DNA of 64,000 bases from contig NZ_JAKIRP010000001.1 of assembly GCF_021646545.1 (NCBI RefSeq), positions 372,001 to 436,000 on the forward strand, in the 5' to 3' direction. A model generated the notes under the pieces. That model did no database searches, was not told where the DNA came from, and saw only the letters and a list, made by a program, of their open reading frames with translations. This DNA comes from Chitinophaga filiformis. GTDB lineage: Bacteria > Bacteroidota > Bacteroidia > Chitinophagales > Chitinophagaceae. The translations under genes were made by a program, and so were the position numbers. Of the stretch, positions 63,373 through 64,000 are shown in pieces. How positions within the stretch are numbered: position 1 is the stretch's first letter; each line of letters starts with the position of its first letter.

Positions 63373-64000
63373 TTACGGCAGACTTCTGAAAGCTGTGTAC
63401 CTCAGCACCACTTCCAGCAGCATACATGCCAGCGCCAGCATCGCCAGCGGGAAGAAGTGTTCTGCAAAACGTTTGTAGGAAGTGATCTCTACTTTAGTTT
63501 TCTCCAGCTTATCGATCTCACCGTAGATATTTTCCAGCTCTTTGTTGTTGGTAGCCCTGAAATATTTACCTCCTGTTTCTGCAGAGATCTTTTTCATCAG
63601 CGGCTCATCCAGCTGTACATCCTGCATCTGCATCTGTATAGAACCATCAGGCATTGTCATCGGGAAAGGTGCTTTGCCTACAGTACCTACACCGATGGTG
63701 TACACACGGATCTTGAACGCCTTACTGATTTCCAGTGCTGTGAGCGGATCTATGAGACCGGTATTGTTAACACCATCCGTCAGCAGGATGATCACTTTAC
63801 TTTTAGCTTTGCTGGTACGCAGACGGTCTACGGAAGTTGCCAGCCCCATACCGATAGCTGTACCGTCCTGCAGCATACCACTTTTTACCAGTGCGATCTG
63901 GTTTTTCAGCACACCATGATCTGTTGTGATAGGGCACTGGGTAAAGCTTTCTCCGGAGAAGATCACCAGACCGATACGGTCACTGATACGGCTGTCGACG
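63373..64000 (-). CDS. batA: BatA-like VWA-domain membrane protein, C-terminal part
   Basis: The minus-strand frame is open to the right edge, so only about 209 C-terminal residues are present. A von Willebrand A domain shows I-I-L-L-T-D-G-V-N-N-T-G and, further upstream, D-G-T-A-I-G-M-G-L-A. It is followed by Y-T-I-G-V-G and a last TM helix (F-P-L-A-M-L-A-L-A-C-M-L). This matches BatA/BatB of the Bacteroidota aerotolerance (bat) operon, where it follows MoxR and a DUF58 gene. Those would lie beyond the edge. The gene ends at the terminator 63316-63360. Confidence 0.88.
   Translation of the reverse strand, partial: VDSRISDRIGLVIFSGESFTQCPITTDHGVLKNQIALVKSGMLQDGTAIGMGLATSVDRLRTSKAKSKVIILLTDGVNNTGLIDPLTALEISKAFKIRVYTIGVGTVGKAPFPMTMPDGSIQMQMQDVQLDEPLMKKISAETGGKYFRATNNKELENIYGEIDKLEKTKVEITSYKRFAEHFFPLAMLALACMLLEVVLRYTAFRSLP

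Overview
The window looks like a stretch of chromosome from a member of the Bacteroidota, most likely Chitinophagaceae (Chitinophaga or a close relative). This is inferred from a SusC/SusD outer-membrane pair, a C-terminal type IX secretion sorting domain, -7 promoter boxes of the Bacteroidota form TAnnTTTG, a Bacteroidota-style DksA-like protein without zinc cysteines, a class II dimeric glycyl-tRNA synthetase, and many short dense operons ending in T-rich hairpins. About 56 protein genes are supported. I saw no tRNA, rRNA, CRISPR array, insertion sequence or prophage.

Layout. 1-610 is the N-terminal part of a LytS-type histidine kinase cut by the left edge. 0.8-3.9 kb holds dxs and a PaaE-like reductase. 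3.9-8.2 kb is a run of minus-strand stress genes (Dps, pirin, OsmC, YceI) next to an AraC regulator, which is in an operon with scpA. 9-14.4 kb holds a DUF3078 protein, mscL, ppk2, a drug/metabolite transporter, frr and a WecA-like transferase. 14.6-25.7 kb holds the N-terminal half of a split transketolase, a LolC/E-type permease with rbfA, an MsbA-like ABC exporter, an unusual glycosyltransferase/HAD fusion, and an ileS-DksA pair. 26.4-28.5 kb is gene-poor and looks eroded. 28.5-33.5 kb holds a cysteine-rich AraC regulator, an AsmA-like membrane protein and gyrB. 33.8-41.9 kb is the envelope section: lipoprotein, SusC/SusD, SIMPL protein and a lectin/PKD adhesin. 42-53.6 kb is housekeeping: mfd, a flavin reductase, glyS, yihY, a MazG-like enzyme, dtd, arfB and a flippase. 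53.7-64 kb holds a large propeller/barrel protein, dgkA, a self-regulated creD operon, a class III aminotransferase, a gamma carbonic anhydrase, two tiny lipoproteins, rsgA and the C-terminal part of batA.

The most interesting points are: (1) an isoleucyl-tRNA synthetase whose HXGH signature reads G-I-H-H; (2) a glycosyltransferase fused to a SerB-like HAD domain that has lost its nucleophile and its acidic motif IV, followed by a membrane anchor; (3) two copies of a palindrome ACTTTG-N5-CAAAGT in front of the two transcription starts of a small membrane-protein/winged-helix/creD operon, one of them covering the -7 box; (4) a large protein joining a metallopeptidase-like domain without zinc ligands, a TolB-type propeller and a C-terminal barrel; (5) two adjacent 50-residue lipoprotein genes sharing a TGCP motif. 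No complete undescribed defence or mobile system was found.
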